From: Urechidicola vernalis
GTDB lineage: Bacteria > Bacteroidota > Bacteroidia > Flavobacteriales > Flavobacteriaceae
Direction of reading: 5' to 3'
Length of the DNA: 64,000 nucleotides
NCBI RefSeq assembly: GCF_031846385.1
Contig: NZ_JAVRHV010000001.1
Location: 1,054,001-1,118,000, forward strand
A program made the position numbers and the translations under genes. The notes beneath the pieces are model-generated. The model was given only the letters and a program-made list of their open reading frames with translations. It made no database searches and had not been told where the DNA came from. Positions 63,568 through 64,000 of this stretch are shown here, in pieces; the first letter of the stretch is position 1; each line of letters begins with the position of its first letter.

Positions 63568-64000
63568 TTAATAATCTTCATATAAATCTCCGAAGTCAAA
63601 TGCAAGAGAAAATCTAAATGTGTTCTCTAATGGATTGTTAACGTCAGAGGCATTAAACAAATACGAGATATCTAATTTTGTACTTTTAAATTTAAATCCA
63701 GTACCTACTGTAAAATATTGACGCGCTCCTTTTAAATCACTTTCGTGAAAGTATCCCGTTCTAAGTGCAAATGCATTGTTATAAACATACTCTGCCCCCA
63801 AAGCCCAAGTGAACTCCGCCATTTCTTCACTAAACCCATCTGGAGCATCAGCAAATGATTGAAACATTCCAGTAAAGAATGGCACATCATCTTCTTTTCC
63901 CTCAATCACATCTCCGTTTTCATCTCTTATAGGAGGAGTTGGAACTAGTAATTTAGTAACTTCTGCAGTTGCAGAGATCTTGTTATAATCATCTAAAATA
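63568..64000 (-). CDS. porV: PorV, type IX secretion outer-membrane protein, C-terminal part (5' end beyond window)
   Basis: The frame is open to the window edge, giving about 144 residues of the C-terminus. LDDYNKISATAEVTKLLVPTPP starts the visible part. FTWALGAEYVYNNAFALRTGY, GARQYFTVGTGFKFKSTKLD and NPLENTFRFSLAFDFG match the end of PorV (LptO), the FadL-like barrel that shuttles secreted proteins from the type IX translocon to the cell surface. The following cdd gene supports this. The visible end has a short acidic tail (DLYEDY) after the last strand. Confidence 0.9.
   Translation of the reverse strand, partial: ILDDYNKISATAEVTKLLVPTPPIRDENGDVIEGKEDDVPFFTGMFQSFADAPDGFSEEMAEFTWALGAEYVYNNAFALRTGYFHESDLKGARQYFTVGTGFKFKSTKLDISYLFNASDVNNPLENTFRFSLAFDFGDLYEDY

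Overview
The window is an AT-rich stretch of a chromosome from a member of the Bacteroidetes, most likely a marine Flavobacteriaceae species. The evidence is three SusC/SusD pairs, the C-terminus of PorV (type IX secretion), DUF6702, DUF5723 and YjjG-type genes, outer-membrane lipoproteins, start regions without Shine-Dalgarno sequences, and promoters of the Bacteroidetes form TTTG-N19-TAnnTTTG. I see no tRNA, rRNA, CRISPR array, insertion sequence or prophage.

Layout. 1-4.4 kb: a truncated secreted amidohydrolase, a short-chain dehydrogenase, a dispersed intergenic repeat, and an M1-like peptidase behind a DUF6702 gene. 4.6-11.5 kb (+): a close-packed operon sprT-like / mannose-1-phosphate guanylyltransferase / DUF389 membrane protein / TonB-dependent receptor, then a lipoprotein sugar dehydrogenase and a small lipoprotein. 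11.5-16.5 kb (-): an amidinotransferase-fold enzyme, citrate synthase, enolase and carbamoyl-phosphate synthase small subunit, mostly separated by clear intrinsic terminators. 16.5-33.8 kb (-): one ribosomal supercluster in the order rpsL-rpsG-fusA-rpsJ, the rest of S10, spc and alpha, ending in rpoA-rplQ. It includes secY, infA and a 38-residue rpmJ, and has no tuf, adk or map. 33.8-34.8 kb: a low-density junction with what looks like the decayed 3' end of an Omp85-type barrel gene. 34.8-49.4 kb (+): three tandem susCD pairs whose promoters and 5' ends are related although their barrels differ. 49.4-59.4 kb: rlmB, a rhomboid protease, rarA, secreted and outer-membrane proteins of unknown role, YjjG, a polysaccharide deacetylase-like protein, an MltF-like lytic transglycosylase and radC. 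59.5-64 kb: trkA-trkH potassium uptake, a secreted protein, cytidine deaminase, and the 3' part of porV at the window edge.

How the genes work together. The middle third is core translation and transcription machinery with central carbon and pyrimidine/arginine genes beside it. The flanks are cell-envelope biology: nutrient uptake through SusCD and other TonB-dependent receptors, secretion through PorV, wall turnover, and several lineage-specific secreted proteins. No carbohydrate-active enzyme or Sus-type regulator accompanies the SusCD pairs, so their substrates cannot be inferred.

I did not find a clearly new multi-gene system. The observations most worth a second look are promoter elements nested inside intrinsic terminators at three places, the mosaic conservation of the three susC 5' ends, two structured inter-cistronic hairpins in the ribosomal cluster, and a barrel/lipoprotein pair of unknown function.
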